64,000 bases of DNA from Symsagittifera roscoffensis (lineage: Eukaryota; Xenacoelomorpha; Acoela; Convolutidae), in contig NC_087070.1 of the NCBI RefSeq assembly GCF_963678635.1, forward strand, positions 44,251,467-44,315,466, written 5' to 3'. This document shows positions 40,611 through 52,500 of the stretch, one piece after another. Under the pieces are notes generated by a model, which had not been told where the DNA came from, ran no database searches, and worked only from the letters and a program-made list of their open reading frames with translations. Position 1 is the stretch's first letter, and every line of letters starts with the position of its first letter. Both the position numbers and the translations under genes were made by a program.

Positions 40611-42260
40611 CAAAATTTCATAAATTGGACATTTTCTACGGCCATATATTTCGTTCAAAATGCAGGGTAGCCACTTGCGCAGGTAAGAGTCGTATAACTG
40701 ATTATTTTATTTTGCTTAAACCCTTTAATTCCAATTTGGCAGGGTAGTTTTTGAGAAAAGTCAAAAAGTTTTTTTAAGCCAAAATGTCAAAAAAACGGCT
40801 TGTTTGAGGCCATATATTTTTCTACCAAGTCAAGAGAATAGCCGTTTGAGAGGGGGAGAACCCCGTAATTTTGACTTTTGATTGAAACCTGTCTCAGATT
40901 TGTGAAATAAAGATTTGAAAAAAAAAGAAAAATTCAAAACAAATAGGTCAAAAATCCCCCTACTGAAACTTTCGAAGGACGTAGAATGTTTAAAAAAAAA
41001 TGATAATAGAATAGCGAAATATGCAAGCAAATAGCAAAGCAGGCGGTTTTTCTATTGGTATCATTTGTTTTTGAAAATCGGTACAGTAAATTGGGAAAAA
41101 TTGAAATTTCTGCGAAAAGTGTAAAAATTGTCCAAAGCATCGCAAAAAAACGAAAAACAACAAATCCCATACATTTTTATAATACATGTTTTTTTTTCAA
41201 CCCGGACCTAAACTAAATTAGCCAAAAATAAAGCAGCAACATATTCCATTAACTTTTTAAAGCTTAAATATGATTAAATTGAAATATACCATAAGTGCCA
41301 CCAAATGAGAACTTTTATTTGCGACTTAGGTTAGAAGAAAAATCTTCGTAACAAAACACTACGCTTCCCTTGTGTAATTATGAGTAAATTTAAATCAGTG
41401 TGACACCTGAATGTAATATTATATACATTGCTCTGCTCGATTATCCGTTTTAAGCACTCCGTTTGAAGCGAAACTCCCAACATTTTGGCAGTCATAATAT
41501 TGAACTCCGTCTCCAAGTATATGATTTTTTAAAAACCAAAAACTATAGATTTGTAGGAAAAAACACAGTGTTCTTCGCGCTTAAGCAATGAATCGGAAAT
41601 TATCACAGAAACGCGAAGTTTCAATTCACATACAGGTGTGAAATACAACAATTGACTTGTGAGGAAAATGCGAGGAAAACCTTCGGATATAAAAATGCGT
41701 TTGAAAATTTCAAAAATTGGCATCCGAAATCATCTTTGAATCAATAACCAAAGACTAGACATCAACCATTACAACAATGAGGCTCGAGTTCTTTTGCGCA
41801 GAGAGTTCTCTTATAATACAACACAATTTGCAGTTTTCTGAAAAGTGAGCCACCAAAATTCATCTGGGTACACCACACCCTGGATCCAACAGCAAGAAAA
41901 ATAGCCTAGAAAAGAATGTGGCACGTTTCGCCCCACACACGTCTCGCCCCTAACTTCTTACACACTTAATTAATCGCCGCTTTCTTGGTTGACGATTTGA
42001 GGGGCGAAATGTGTGGGGGCGAAATGTGTGAACACCTCTCGAACACAATAAGAGACACTCATTTTTTGGTCTCAACTAATCTAACGTATGCTCAAAACTA
42101 CATATAGAAAAAACACATTCGGATGAAGCGGTATCAAAATAAGCTATCAACCTTTATTATTTAAGAACTTAAGACCATTTTTAAAACAAAAATCAATCCT
42201 TTTTTAAAGAAACTCCCAAAATAAGATTTATTTGGAAGTCATACATGTTGTTTGACTAAC

Positions 42261-42322
42261 CTTGAGTGGGAACATCTTTAGCCTGATGGCCTCGTGAATT
42301 GAACTCCAGACCATTTTGATTC
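42261..42322 (-). CDS. MOCS1: MOCS1 exon 4
   Basis: A 62 bp exon with acceptor tgcag and donor gttagt. It encodes IKMVWSSIHEAIRLKMFPLK, matching the helix after the RRKG motif (K-V-x-x-G-I-x-x-A-x-x-x-G-x-x-P-V-K) of MoaA. Phases 1 and 0 fit both neighbours. Found by frame and splice logic, as it is too short to stand out alone. Confidence 0.85.
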
Positions 42323-42948
42323 CTGCAATAATCAGAAACAAATTATGACAGTTTGAATGTATCGCATTGTTTAATTTTCTCCGATGATATCAGCTACTTA
42401 AAACCCTTAACGGGTATATTAGTCAAACTTAAGTCTCGCTGTTATTCACAAATTATCAGAATTTTGTTCCCTCAAAAGATACCTTATAAAATGTAAACAA
42501 ATATGATTAAGATTATTACTATTTTATCATCAAGTTCTGACATCTAAAAAAATCTTACCTCACTTAATTGCTAAAACTCCAAAGTAACCCTCCTAAAAAG
42601 ATGAACTTCACCACAATACGAGTTTTTCAGCTCTTCGCGGAGAACCTTCGTTGAGAAATCAATTAAGGCCTTCTCCTTAATGTGTTTCTGGTCTCGTAAA
42701 TGCAAAGAGCAATAATTTGATATCATTATTTATAAAAAAAATTTGGGATTAAATTTACCCAGTCTATCAAACAATACAGTCGCTTAAAAAATTGGGATTG
42801 ATAGTTGCTCGCTTCTTAATTTTCCTTACGTACGAATCAGTTTGAGCTATCGCAAGCTATTCGACCATAGCCGGCCTCGAACATCCTATCTCTGGTTTGA
42901 GATGAAAACAACCAGAAAATTACCTCCTTTTGCTCGATATTATCTCAC

Positions 42949-43119
42949 CTTTCCGTCTGGTGATGAAAGAGTACTTCTCCTCACGCAGAGTGTCCAGACT
43001 TATATTTAACCTGTCCAGTCCACTCTGTTGCAACTGAGCCAGTCTGGGTTTGAGAGAGATGCCATTACTAGTCATGCCTATACTCTGCAAGCCACTAGCA
43101 CGAAGGTCATTCAGTCCAC
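42949..43119 (-). CDS. MOCS1: MOCS1 exon 3
   Basis: A 171 bp exon with acceptor cctag and donor gtgaga. It encodes GLNDLRASGLQSIGMTSNGI, then LAQLQQSGLDRLNISLDTLR, and FITRRKG: the MoaA motifs T-x-N-G, L-x-R-x-N-I-S-L-D-T-L and R-R-K/G, involved in SAM and GTP binding. Confidence 0.95.
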
Positions 43120-43479
43120 CTAGGATAAAGTAACAACCACTCGCTCGCGGACGAAATCCCCCAGGATCAAATCCAACCCCCACCGGGCTATTATCGCCTG
43201 GATTTAATCCCCAGTAGGACTAAACCCTCAAAGATCAAAAATCATCCAGTATTTGTTTGAATCTCCCTCACATTAGCAAAACGCAAAAGAGCAACTCAAA
43301 AAACTTAGTTAAGTTTCAAAACCATAAATAGAACTAGCATGAAAAAAGAGCAAAAAAAGGCAAGCCATATAGAAAAAATATATGGGGTGTGATTAAAAAC
43401 GACAGATTAACTGCGATAGCTTTTAAATAGTCAATCTGTTTTTAATTCACCGCTAGACATAATATACGTTTTACGCGCC

Positions 43480-44290
43480 AAGTATTATCCTACTTCATAG
43501 CGTGTAGCTTCTTTCCTGAACTGCAACTGCGATTAACCAAATTTATGCAAGTATTGTTGTCTTTGGGTAGCTTCAAAAAACTTATCGATATCTGGGTTCG
43601 ACATCTGCAGCATCGATTCAGATTCACAGTGAAATCCTTTGGCAGCATTGTTAAAAATAGGCACGTCATCAACTGTTCCAAAACAGACATATTCTTCATA
43701 TCTGTCAAACCTGCCCTTCCATCTTAAAACTCTTTTCGCTTTTACTTTTCCACGAAATTTTCATCAAGTACGCATTAAGGCTGTCAGGGATCTGGCATCT
43801 CCGGTGACATTTTTGCACCCTTGCTCTACATGCAATGGCGGCACAACGTAGACAAGAGACGGATGGACAGATTGAACTCTCTGTCTTCCCAATATTGAAT
43901 CGCAAAACAAAACTCAATGATCTTTCTGTAGATGGCCTGCTAAAATTGAAGAAGGCATCCCTTTAGCTTGGCTTGTTCGAAGTTGTTCCTACAGAATTCA
44001 TGGATACCAATTCGAAGATCATCATTATCAAAAATAGGCGCTTTCACACCTGATTTTAGATTCCACCAAAAAGCAAAAGTATGGGTCCTGTCACTTGTCC
44101 GGAAGAAGTGCGTATATACAGGGCAATTCTGTGCCGTCAGCAAAGCAACAAACTGCGTAGACTATGTTAAAAGTTTCTGGGCAGCTTCTAAAAGTTCTAT
44201 TGATGAACAAGACACCCAAACCGTCGAGGACATGAACATTTTGTTCATGGCAAAAATCTGATGCTGCATTTCACCTCCTGGAATAACTTA
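43480..44290. other. Coding-like block in MOCS1 intron 2, unidentified
   Basis: Base composition is less AT-rich than the surroundings, and several frames of 60-97 codons occur on both strands. The most coding-like minus reading (44,143-43,940) has CPVYTHFFRTSDRTHTFAFW and DDLRIGIHEFCRNN; on the plus strand 43,968-44,261 is also open. I suspect a decayed transposon or processed gene but cannot name it or settle the strand. Confidence 0.3.
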
Positions 44291-46199
44291 AGCTTCTATA
44301 GATTGGTTGCATCTGCTTTCAGGGCTAAATAATCTGATTCAGCTTCTAATGTTGGGAACAACAGGAAACTTCGAAGCACGATCCGGTGCTTAAGAGGCGT
44401 TTAATCTCGACACGAAAAATGGATGGTTTTCTTTCTTTAACACTTACCCGCAACCCAAAATTTTTTTAAAAAAAAGCGAGTTTTTCTTAAAGAATAATCT
44501 GAATAATAAATCATATTTGCAATTAGAGCTCAAGCTCAATGGTTACACTTATCTTCCATTCACTTGACTCACCGACTGTTCCATGTGGCTTTTTAATTTT
44601 CGCAAACTAAGCTTATTCTTATAAAAGGCTGGATGATTAGAGTTTTTCAAAAATCAAATGCCAAGACGAAAAGGCGGTGCTTGCGATTTGTTCAAGTGCA
44701 AGTAAAATCGAAATTAGGTCAATTGATAAATCAAATCATAATCCATTAAAAATATAGTTTTAGTCTTCGAAAGTAATTAAAATTACTGACTTTGTACTGA
44801 GAATCAGTCCTATTGGGAACTTTAACCGGTGGGATTTTGTCATGAAAACTAGTGTCCTGAGAGATTATATCATAGCTTTGAAGATTTAAAAAACAAAAAA
44901 GGCAAGAAAAAAACTATGAGTTTTGAACAAAGGCCCATTTTCAATTCAACTACAGGCTTCGAGCATACAAGTCACAAGCCTAACGCAACTGTGCTTCTAA
45001 AGCTCAAGGATTGGAAACCATATCCGCTAATAAACTATATCTGCTGAAACTAAAATGCCAAAAAATCAGCACTATTTTATGCGGGTTGGATTGAAAAATG
45101 AGCTCGCAAGTTAAAACAACGCTTGCAAGCGCGCTTGTGTAAATAAGGGTAAAATATTGCACAGTAAAAATACAGAATGAAATTAAATTCTTGCATAAAA
45201 CTCAACAAAAAACAGAAATAGAAAAAAAAACTAGCTATCTAAAAACCATTTTCATAAGTGATTTTTTGGAAATTATTGGTTTTTCATTTTTTTAAAACTC
45301 AAAGAGCAAAAAATAATTGATATTGGCAAAAAGTTGACCATAATTTGTATGATGAAGGTCAAAAATATCCAAGAAAGAAAATGAGAACTGAGAAAATTGA
45401 AACAAATGAGAAAATAGAAACATTCATGAGCAAAATATTCCATGATTGAAGAGCGGATACAAGCCCAAAAAACACCAAAAACAACTTTCTAGTCATACAA
45501 CTATAAAAAACTACCTAGAGGTTTAAATTTAAGCTTGGGAAAATGCAACCACTGCGACCAACATCGAACTGAATTTCATCAAAAAATACAGCTGAAATGG
45601 GTCGGCTAAAACCTATTTTCAATTAACAATTGGTATGTCACAATCATTTACACCAAATAAAAAGTGCTATGCTCTGGTTAGATTAGCATTTGGGAAAAAA
45701 GATTGCTGTCTAAAATGAAATAAATATCAACTGAGAGACAAATCGCCAAAAAACTTTTGAATGAAGACTTCTCGAGTGTAAAAAGTAATTACACTCAGTA
45801 TTTATGCATGTACAAAACGAAATGGCGTTTACTCTTAGATTGAGCAGTTGAAGAATAAAAACTAGATAGAAAAAAAGCAGATATAAACTCAAGACCGTGT
45901 ACGCGAAAAAACTCCGACAAAAAGCTATTTTGCGAATGTTCCCGCTGAGAATAGAACCGCGTAACTATGTCGGCAAAACAAGAAATCTACTTCACGTAAT
46001 TCTCGCCCTTTAAATGTACTGCTCCATGCACTTTTGGCTCAAGGCGTAATATTGCGCCCGTTTTTTATTTCTCCAACCTCCAAAAATTCAATCAGTTGGT
46101 TTTAACCAATAAATATAGCCAACAGACAGTTGGAAAAGAGTCAACGTAACGCAAGTAAACAAAAAAACTAGCATTTGAAAAAAATAAGAATTCCCAAAA
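44291..46199. other. MOCS1 intron 2, no gene seen
   Basis: AT-rich intron without recognisable coding or RNA features; 46,105-46,145 resembles a family B fragment (gccaacagacagttggaaaa). Confidence 0.45.
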
Positions 46200-46366
46200 A
46201 AATAGATGGCCTGATTTACAATAATAGATTAACAAAGAAAAGGAACTGAACTTAAAAAAAATAATAAGTCAAACCGCAACAACAAATTTTAAAATTTTTC
46301 CTGAAAAAAAAGACAAAAAAACCAATCACGTCCTTTATAAGAGTCTGAACTAAGTTCATCGACTCT

Positions 46367-46478
46367 TAAAAACTAAAATTAAAACCTTTTTAATATTCAA
46401 AGTATCTTTTTTTTAAATACGGTTTTTTTTCAAAAAAAGATACTTTGAATATTAAAAAGGTTTTAATTTTAGTTTTTA
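46367..46478. repeat. Near-perfect 46 bp hairpin
   Basis: Two ~46 bp arms (46,368-46,413 and 46,432-46,477; each contains aaaacctttttaatattcaa or its complement) pair perfectly around an ~18 base loop. In the MOCS1 transcript the hairpin starts ~70 nt downstream of the exon 2 donor site. The left arm begins where a family B copy ends. Confidence 0.85.
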
Positions 46479-46546
46479 CCAGCAATTAAAGAAACCAGCA
46501 ATTAAATACGGTTTTTTTTTCAAAAAAAACTATACAATGATTGTAC

Positions 46547-46717
46547 CGATGATTTTGTTCAGCTCAGGCTGCAGAAGTGGTTCGCCTCCCGTCAGTCTGA
46601 TTTTGGTCACGCCCAGTTTGCACACGAACAACCTGGCCAGCATTATAATCTCATCCGGGGTCAGGAGGTCTACCTTGGGGGTCAAGGTTACGCCTTCCGA
46701 CGGCATGCAGTACTGAC
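46547..46717 (-). CDS. MOCS1: MOCS1 exon 2, completes first Fe-S cluster
   Basis: A 171 bp exon with acceptor ccag and donor gtacaa. With the split codon from exon 1 it reads [15 protein letters not shown], giving the last two Cys of the radical SAM CxxxCxxC cluster. It continues [20 protein letters not shown] and [23 protein letters not shown] is the GGEP motif that contacts SAM. Confidence 0.96.
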
Positions 46718-47156
46718 CTGGAAAAAAAAACATATTAGAGCTCTGTGAAATCTAAAAACTAAAATCCACATATGAAACTGAACGTCAATCACGCTTTTTC
46801 GCGCCATTTGCGCTTTCGGGGTCTTTTCCGTTATACGGCCCAAAACATATATTTTAGATAGGTTTGAAAAGGGGCTTAAATGTGATGAAAATGTTCAAAT
46901 CTGTGAAAAAATACATCGGTTAAGTGACTTCAAGAAAATAATTTTGAGCAGTTCTGAAATTTTCAAAATTTGGCTACCCAATGAAATGACAAATTTTTGG
47001 AAATAAAACGACAGGTAGCCGTAGCAGAATCGAGAAAAGAAAGTTAACATACGCAAGAATAATAAATAAGTATTTATTTAGTAAGTTTGTTTTCTTATCT
47101 CGATTCTGATTGGCCTACAACGTGTCTACTCTATGACGTCACTCCTACAAACTTAC

Positions 47157-47343
47157 ATCTGAGGTTGCACTTCTCGGTGAGGGATATCCGCAAGTAGTCA
47201 TGAACTCTGCCGAACTTGTCCTTCATCACCGATTGGTTCTCTTTGCTTAACGAGAATACTCTATTGCTCAAAGTCTCGTCAGCATTTTGTTGATCGCTAA
47301 TATTTCCACGAACAGTCTTCGGTACATTTGAAACACTACGAAC
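47157..47343 (-). CDS. MOCS1: MOCS1 exon 1 as found (5' partial), radical SAM start
   Basis: MOCS1A/MoaA is the radical SAM enzyme that, with MoaC, converts GTP to cyclic pyranopterin monophosphate, the first step of molybdenum cofactor synthesis; in animals it acts in mitochondria. This 187 bp exon (acceptor tttag, donor gtaagt) encodes a variable N-terminal part and then [20 protein letters not shown], with the first cluster Cys. All eight exons join in frame (187, 171, 171, 62, 112, 113, 111 and 363 bp) to about 429 codons. There is no start codon: a first exon carrying the transit peptide, ending in phase 0, must lie further upstream. Confidence 0.95.
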
Positions 47344-47724
47344 CTAAAGAGAAAAATGAAGAAAAAACTAATTAAAAGAAAAGCGAATCAGATATTTTAT
47401 TCCCTAGCAAGATCTTGCGGAATCAAACCAAGAGGATTTTTCAATTAGCTAAGATTTTAGAACGCAAAATGCTTCGCAAGTTTACAATTACCAATTAATT
47501 GGCTTCATTTATAATACTCTAATACTGATTTCTTTCTTTAGCAATAAGATATTTAGCAACCACTTAGGAGGAAAAAACTATGATTCATCTGGAAAGAAGC
47601 ACAAAATTTTCTATCATCAATCCAGTTGCGAAAAAAAATCAATTCAAACACACATCGCACTTTTTTTTCGTTTTCTCGCTTCATTTTCTCATGAAAAACT
47701 GAAACTAAGATTCACCACCTAGGC

Positions 47725-47900
47725 GAAGCTGCGCTTCGCAAACACTACCAAGCTCTACAAACTGCAATAGAAAAACAGTAGACATAGTCTTCGAATTAGT
47801 AAAAACTCGGATAAGTGGTGGATTCAATCTGCGACCTAGAGATTATGAGTCTCACGCGCTCACCACTCAGCCAGCACGAACGGTTAATAAATCACAAACA
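47725..47900 (-). mobile_element. tRNA-derived SINE, copy 3
   Basis: Plus-strand start gcgaagctgcgcttcgcaaa; minus-strand A-box-like TGGCTGAGTGGTGAGCGCGT and a decayed B-box (GGTCGCAGATTGAATCC). Directly followed by copy 4 in the same orientation. Confidence 0.7.
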
Positions 47901-48039
47901 CTAGCCATAAAAAAAGCTGAGAGCACATGCTATGCAAGAGTGCCATGACTTTTATTTGCGAGTTAGGTTAGAAAAGAAAGAAGGTTCGTACTGATACACT
48001 AATGCTCGCAAGCTTGCTAGTGTAGAAACAAATTTCCAA

Positions 48040-48620
48040 CAAAGGCGAATCTGCGCTTCGCAAACACTAACGAGAACACGAGAAAAGGCAGATCTATCAA
48101 TTGAAATAAGAAAAAGTAGAAAGAAGCATCGAATTAGCACAAACTTGGCTACGTGTCGGATTCGAATCTGCGACCTGGCAACTTCGAGTCTCACGCACTA
48201 GCCACTCAGCCACGGATGCTGAAAATCCCCAAAAACTAACCACTAATAACCAAGCTACATATGCAAATAAATTGCCAATTGAATACCGTAAAAGGGGCAC
48301 CAAACACAAAAAGACACAATTTTGCAGGTAATAAATTGGAAAACAAAGCTAAATTATGCATTTCAAAAAAAAATTGCGAGATAAATTGAGTTGGAAAATT
48401 TCTGAAATCGATCATTTTACTGCTGTTTTAAACAAATAACTTCATCGGTTCATTTGATGAATTTAAAAAAATGCATCAGCTGTGTTAACTTTTTACTAAG
48501 CAAATGTCAAACCACATATAATATTACACTGCTACCGCAGCCCACCGATTCAAAAGTGCCACCAAAAGTAGCAGTTTTATTTGCGACTTAGAGTGGAAAG
48601 AAAAGAAAGTTCGTACAAAT
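48040..48620 (-). mobile_element. tRNA-derived SINE, copy 4 with long tail
   Basis: The best preserved copy. On the minus strand it has A-box TGGCTGAGTGGCTAGTGCGT and B-box-like AGATTCGAATCC; the 3' region (plus coordinates 48,235-48,620) repeats the tail of copy 2, including accgtaaaaggggcaccaaa. Pol III boxes and multiple dispersed copies define a SINE. A further decayed fragment lies at about 48,800-48,990. Confidence 0.75.
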
Positions 48621-49544
48621 ACACTTTGTTTCGGATTTGTAAAAAACCGTTCGAGTCAAGTGTAAAAAGTCAAGGTCGATAAACAAATTTCCATAAACGT
48701 GTAAAAATCAGGGTGTTTTTTTAAAGAAAATGAACGCTTACCACATTTAAAGCAAAAAATGTTTTCAGTAGAAATATTTCCAGTTGCTTTCTTCTAAAAC
48801 AGAGGAAAAGTTGAGCTTCGCAAACACTAGCACCAAAAACTGTAAAAAGAGCTGCAAAACTCAATGAAATGAAATACGAAAATGACCCCTGAGAGAAAAA
48901 AGCGCAAAATCGGTCAAGTCAATTACACAGCACGTGATGCGAAACATAGAATTCAAATTTAACAGCTTCACGCTTTAAACTCAGCCATGAGCCTCGATTG
49001 AACACCAAATATAGTTTGGTCAATCAAATCCGCCGAGAATTTACTTGGACAAAAATGAATAATTGGGAACCTATTATGTAGACGCAGCCGTTCACATATT
49101 TAACGTCCTTGAACATGACCACCATGAGCACACAATTTATAACGAAAAAATAGTAATCGATTGCAACACTGGCTTATCGAGTGATGACTTGATCTAATAC
49201 GAGGAGCCTTTCTGATATATAGTTATGCGTAAAAACCAGCCGTAAAAATTCGTGCTATAACGTGCTTGGACCAAAAACCATAGCCAATAGAAAGTTAATG
49301 GAAGAAAGTGTCAATGAACGATATTTTCAAGTTTAAAGAGTTTTAAAAAAATATATTTTGTTAAATCAAAGCTTTACACTTCAAAAATGTCGAGAAAACT
49401 AAATTATTAGGTAATTCTTTTATTCCGTTGGGAAATTGACATTTGAACTTAAAATTCAAATACAATTTTTGCCCCATTTCAATTTTTTTTAACTGGAGAG
49501 CGTAATTTAACTTTGTCTTAGCAAATGAAAACCAATTAGAAGGA

Positions 49545-52500
49545 ATGACTAATTTCTCGAAAACTTTCGTTGCTGTCTTTACAACAACAGCCACCAATAA
49601 AGCGGATAATTCACATGCGGAAAAAACATATCAGCAGACAACAACTACTGAAATTGAACAAAAGCCTTATTGTTGTGATAAACTTATTAAACAGTTTCAG
49701 AGACTGGAAAGGGAGAATCTCAGGTTCAAAATGATGCCGAAACTCATCATCCACCTACTTTAAGTTTTCAAGACCAGACACCTATTGCGACACAAGAAAA
49801 TATGAGATCGTGCGTGGTACTCAGTCATGCTGAAGAAGAGCTCATCATTAACAAGTTGGAGGAAATCATCGAAAAGGCCATTGAGAACAAAATTCCTGAT
49901 AATGAGAGAGTGTTGATGGAGGATCTCAAGTAACAATTAGACAAGTGGTGAATGAATTTTTAACTGCTATAAAAACACAAATTTATGGGCAAGTTTGAAT
50001 TGAACTGAAGCTTAAAGAAATAGGAATTATTGCAAAAGCCATATGTGAGGACGAACTACTAGAAAAGTATAACAGCAGAGATAATTTAGAGATATTGGGA
50101 TATCCAGAACAAGTAAGACGAGATGCAAGTGGAAACAGCTTACTCAAAAAATATGAGCAGACCATCAGCTATGTCATACAACGGTGACGTCCCTCATGAT
50201 TGAAGGACCGATTGCTTGAAATTTATTTTAGCTCACTTTCAGCCAATCAGAATTGAGTATTCAAAATCTCAAAGTAAATCGTGAAAATCTCGAAGAAAAT
50301 AAATCCAGGCCAATAGTGTTAATACTGACCGATTAGATAATAAGCAGATGAGTTTTCAAGAATTAAAAATTCTTATAAAATTGAACTCATAACCATTGAT
50401 GTTTATCTGAATAGTTTTGCTGTTGTAACCCGCAATTTTTAATATTTTTGATTAATTTCTACTAATTTAAAACAGTTTCTGTTAATATTGACTTCGATTT
50501 TATGAGAAAGGCATTAGCCAATAGGAAGGCTTAGTGATTTTGAGTGGCTGAAATTTTTCAGGCATTCGGTTCTTCAAGCATGAGAACCCTCCCCTCATAC
50601 AACTATCTACAAACATTGGTGCGCAAGTTTCCCTCCGTATATTTATAGCTCACGGATTGCTGAAGGCGTTAAAAAACAGTGAGCATACTGCTCAAGATAT
50701 CACTAGTGGGAGGTTTAACTTTATGCGATTGATGAAACAAGATGTACGAATCCAGGCAGTTTGGACCAGAGAAGGAAATGTATTTTATCAAGGAAAAAAA
50801 ATATAAAAGTATGCAGAATTAGTAGTGTTCATGAATGGGCGTTGTAGCTGAATCACACAACAAAGTGAGTGATGAGTTGTTTTATGAACAAAAATGTTGT
50901 TTTGGAGAAGCACCCCTGTTCCTCTGGAACCCAATATTGCTGAATATTTAGTATCTGATGCTTTATTTGATTTTTCAGTCTTATTTTTTTATGTACGGTC
51001 TTTAAAATATCAAGGCGGAGAAATCAAAGCAATTTAATGTCTCGCGTTTCCAAAAGATATACTTACTACAGAAACTTGAATAACTTAAAAAGATAACACT
51101 GAGAACTTGATACAAAAAAGAGAGGTCGTGGCTCGCTGATTCAGCTTGATTCTGATTGAGGTTTTAATCAAGAGCTTGAGAATGGCCGGCCAGAAACAAC
51201 AGCTGTTTTGGTAAAACATGCCAACCTTCGGATTTTATTAGCTATTTTTTATATAAAAAAAACTGCGCACGGACAAATTTTTTTGAATTCAAAAATTCGA
51301 TGAAATTCTCGCGGAAATATGTAAGCATAAAAGTCCCGTCAAAATTGGCGTTGTCTTTCATATCAATACTTCAAAGAAAAACAATCTTGTTAATGGCTGC
51401 CTCAAAATTAAAGCAGCAAACGGCTTCGATGTCACCAGTGATGAGCCAACTCACTTCAGAATCAAGTACATAAATTGATGATTTCAACGTTAAAAACATT
51501 GCAGAATTTGAAGTAGAAGTTTTGGAGAGAGAATTAGTTTGCAGATCATTGCCCGATAATACTTACATATCATACATCACGGAAAGATACCACTGTGAAA
51601 ACTTTTAGATAAATGAAAATTAATAAAGAAAAGAAGTCATCAAATTCCAAAAGTCCCTGGCCATTGAACTAGAAGAATCCTCTTTTTCCAACGAAAATGT
51701 TGGTTCATCAATAGAATTATTCCAAAATTCGTTTCATAAAGTAATAGCACTGATTGGACCTAAACATTTAAGCTCTGCAAAAGTAAACTACTTCCGGATA
51801 GTTTAGAAAAGACGTTTAAAAAGCAATAATCACAAAGAACCGATTCTATAAAACATGGAAACGTGACAATGAACAAAATTAAACTTGAAAAACTTATAAC
51901 TGAGACGAGAAAAGAGCTGAGCAGTTAAAAAAGCAAAAAAAAATATTTTGATAGGTTTAATAATTGTATTGGACACTCGAGACAAGCTTTTAAAACACTA
52001 AATGGAATATCTGGAAAATGCTCTAAGAAAGTAGCAATGTACCTCTTCTGAAATCGGAACAATATGAAACGCTTAACAATTAGGATGTGGAAAATCTATT
52101 AAATTATCTTTTTTCTAACATAATCAAATAAACTCCTTGCATCGTTACTAAACGCTAATCCAAATGTAAATACCTTTTTGATGAATAACGAACCACTTTC
52201 AATGCAACTGTTCAAATCAACAGTTCGAGGTGATTGACGATCTAAATACCAAGCAATCAACAGGAATCGACGAAATAAGCAGCAAAATCTTTAAAAGAAT
52301 TTTGCGCGTAATTGCACCATATCTAACGTCAAAAAACCATACCTATATTTTTACTGTTCTACAAAGAGGGTAGTAAAACACATTAAAATAACTAATAATA
52401 GGCCGATTTCTTTGCTAAACTGCTGAAGTAAAGTTTTCCAAAAAGCAATGAATTCCCGTCTTAACAATTATTTGGACCGATTCAGCATTTTATATGAAAA

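Larger units (their letters stand above)
35398..42260. other. MOCS1 intron 4, AT-rich with decayed repeats
   Basis: A 6.9 kb intron with no gene found. It holds a tail-only copy of the SINE family (36,330-36,640), a decayed SINE head (39,262-39,600), a copy of family B (40,330-40,610) and, at 41,925-42,030, a short inverted repeat of the words tttcgcccc and ggggcgaaa. The 60-90 codon frames here overlap on both strands and are Phe/Lys-rich AT noise. Confidence 0.55.

Noticed and set aside
37096-41723. Many 60-90 codon frames in MOCS1 intron 4
   Set aside because: Found on the minus strand in all frames with Phe/Ser/Lys-rich composition, no motifs, and consistent with AT-rich noise.
48040-48225. 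tRNA gene on the minus strand
   Set aside because: A- and B-box-like sequences are present, but the spacing is far too long and no cloverleaf or acceptor stem forms; several dispersed copies show it is a SINE.
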